Both the position numbers and the translations under genes were made by a program. Below, piece by piece: positions 14,248 to 14,777 of a stretch of DNA of 14,777 nt. The first letter of the stretch is position 1. Each line of letters begins with the position of its first letter. Source of the stretch: Actinomycetota bacterium (GTDB taxonomy: Bacteria; Actinomycetota; Actinomycetes; Nanopelagicales; Nanopelagicaceae); NCBI GenBank assembly GCA_009702525.1, contig WLHW01000024.1, forward strand, positions 1 through 14,777, written 5' to 3'. The notes beneath the pieces are model-generated. The model was given only the letters and a program-made list of their open reading frames with translations, did no database searches and was not told where the DNA came from.

Positions 14248-14274
14248 GCATTTAGGCATATCGTATCTAAATGC
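14248..14274 (+). promoter_or_regulatory. Inverted repeat over the comF start codon
   Basis: GCATTTAG (14248-14255) and CTAAATGC (14267-14274) are perfect 8-bp inverted repeats separated by 11 bases; the right arm contains the comF ATG (14271-14273). As RNA it would hide the start codon; as DNA it could bind a dimeric regulator. TATCGT (14259-14264) in the loop fits TANNNT and ends six bases before the ATG, so comF may be leaderless, and no Shine-Dalgarno sequence precedes the ATG. No T-run follows, so it is unlikely to be the mtrAB terminator. Confidence 0.35.
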
Positions 14275-14777
14275 GTGTCCTACATGAATTAAGTCAGCTC
14301 GTCTTTCCTACTCGCTGTTTTGGTTGTAACGCGATTGGTTTAACAATTTGCTCTACTTGTCGCAGGGAGTGGCATCCACACTATTATCTGACATACGTAT
14401 CTTCGCTTAAAGTTCATTCGGCGATTATTTATTCACCTACCGCTAGCAAAATTCTTTTAGCAGCTAAAGAAAGCGGAATTAGAGGTGCGGATATTTTGAT
14501 TGTGGAATCAATTATTCACGTTTTATCACAAGCAGATTTTTCTGACGTAGATGTTGCATTAGTTCCGATACCGTCCTCGTCTTTATCCAAACGACGTCGG
14601 GGACGGGCATTCATTATTGATATTGTGGATCAGATTGCTCAACAAACCTCGCTGCCCGTAATTAATGCCCTCGAATTAGCCCGACCTGTTAAGGATCAAT
14701 CGGGCCTGCATAGTGCCGAGCGGGCAAAAAATATGAATGGGGCGATGCGCGTGCGTGCTGGTGTGATTCGCAGGGCC
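14271..14777 (+). CDS. comF: ComF-family amidophosphoribosyltransferase-like protein (partial, 3' end outside window)
   Basis: An open frame of 169 codons runs from ATG 14271 to the end of the window with no stop; the window cuts it. An in-frame TAA lies directly before the ATG, so this is the first possible ATG start. Near the N-terminus the pattern FPTRCFGC (12-19), then CSTCRREWH (27-35) gives the paired CxxC motifs of the ComF zinc-ribbon. VPIPSSSLSKRRRGRAF (about 104-120) and the later ARPVKDQSGLHSAERAKNM are classic ComF/GntX features around the phosphoribosyltransferase fold. The PRPP-binding DDVVTTG-type loop would lie beyond the window. In naturally competent bacteria ComF helps handle incoming single-stranded DNA; its role in other bacteria is unclear. 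Position after mtrB matches Rv3242c in M. tuberculosis, except that lpqB is missing between. Confidence 0.85.
   Translation, partial: MRVLHELSQLVFPTRCFGCNAIGLTICSTCRREWHPHYYLTYVSSLKVHSAIIYSPTASKILLAAKESGIRGADILIVESIIHVLSQADFSDVDVALVPIPSSSLSKRRRGRAFIIDIVDQIAQQTSLPVINALELARPVKDQSGLHSAERAKNMNGAMRVRAGVIRRA

Noticed and set aside
1..14777. Mobile elements, CRISPR arrays, tRNA or rRNA genes, phage or defence genes
   Set aside because: No transposase or integrase motifs, no regularly spaced repeats and no cloverleaf or rRNA-like sequence were seen; nearly all bases belong to conserved housekeeping-type genes.

Overview
The window is a dense, almost entirely co-directional stretch of actinobacterial chromosome. 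Its base composition is unusually AT-rich for that phylum (by eye low-to-mid 40s % GC, not computed). A WhiB regulator, mycothiol deacetylase MshB, an FdxC-type 7Fe ferredoxin, MtrA/MtrB, DUF3499 and DUF5719 together leave little doubt about the phylum. The low GC, very short intergenic gaps, overlapping start/stop codons and missing neighbour genes suggest a streamlined lineage such as the freshwater acI group (Nanopelagicales). That assignment is inference. No tRNA, rRNA, CRISPR array, transposase, phage gene or attachment site was seen.

Layout. (1) 1-1319: the end of a rhodanese/MoeZ-type sulfurtransferase, overlapping mshB by one base, then a small DUF6113-like membrane protein. (2) 1331-3012: a 66-residue orphan SH3-like protein on the minus strand, divergent from fdxA; fdxA is followed 6 bases later by dapC. 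(3) 3015-4022: a mannose-1-phosphate guanylyltransferase that directly follows dapC. (4) 4023-8835: a 128-bp intergenic region with a near-consensus promoter and a perfect 14-bp palindrome, then whiB, a 1016-residue glycosyltransferase/polytopic membrane protein, and a translationally coupled exported DUF5719 protein. (5) 8878-10616: DUF3499 protein and phosphomannomutase. (6) 10696-14221: a short-form S-adenosylhomocysteinase overlapping mtrA, then mtrB. (7) 14271-end: the start of a ComF-type phosphoribosyltransferase, cut by the window edge.

From the guanylyltransferase to comF the order parallels, from general knowledge, the M. tuberculosis Rv3264c-Rv3242c region and the Streptomyces whiB-mtrAB-lpqB region, but many genes usually found between are missing: F420 genes fbiA/fbiB, a metallopeptidase, manA and a SIS-domain gene, tmk, and lpqB. 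The fdxC-dapC pair (Rv1177-Rv1178) and mshB (Rv1170) sit elsewhere in mycobacteria but are joined here.

Functional reading. Phosphomannomutase and the guanylyltransferase would supply GDP-mannose. The large glycosyltransferase and its exported partner are probably an envelope-glycan system placed directly behind the developmental/division regulator WhiB. MtrAB is the envelope and cell-cycle two-component system. DapC feeds meso-diaminopimelate to peptidoglycan and lysine. AhcY, MshB and the sulfurtransferase cover sulfur, methyl-cycle and low-molecular-weight thiol chemistry. The least understood parts are the glycosyltransferase-DUF5719 pair, the orphan SH3 protein, the whiB operator-like palindrome and the loss of lpqB.
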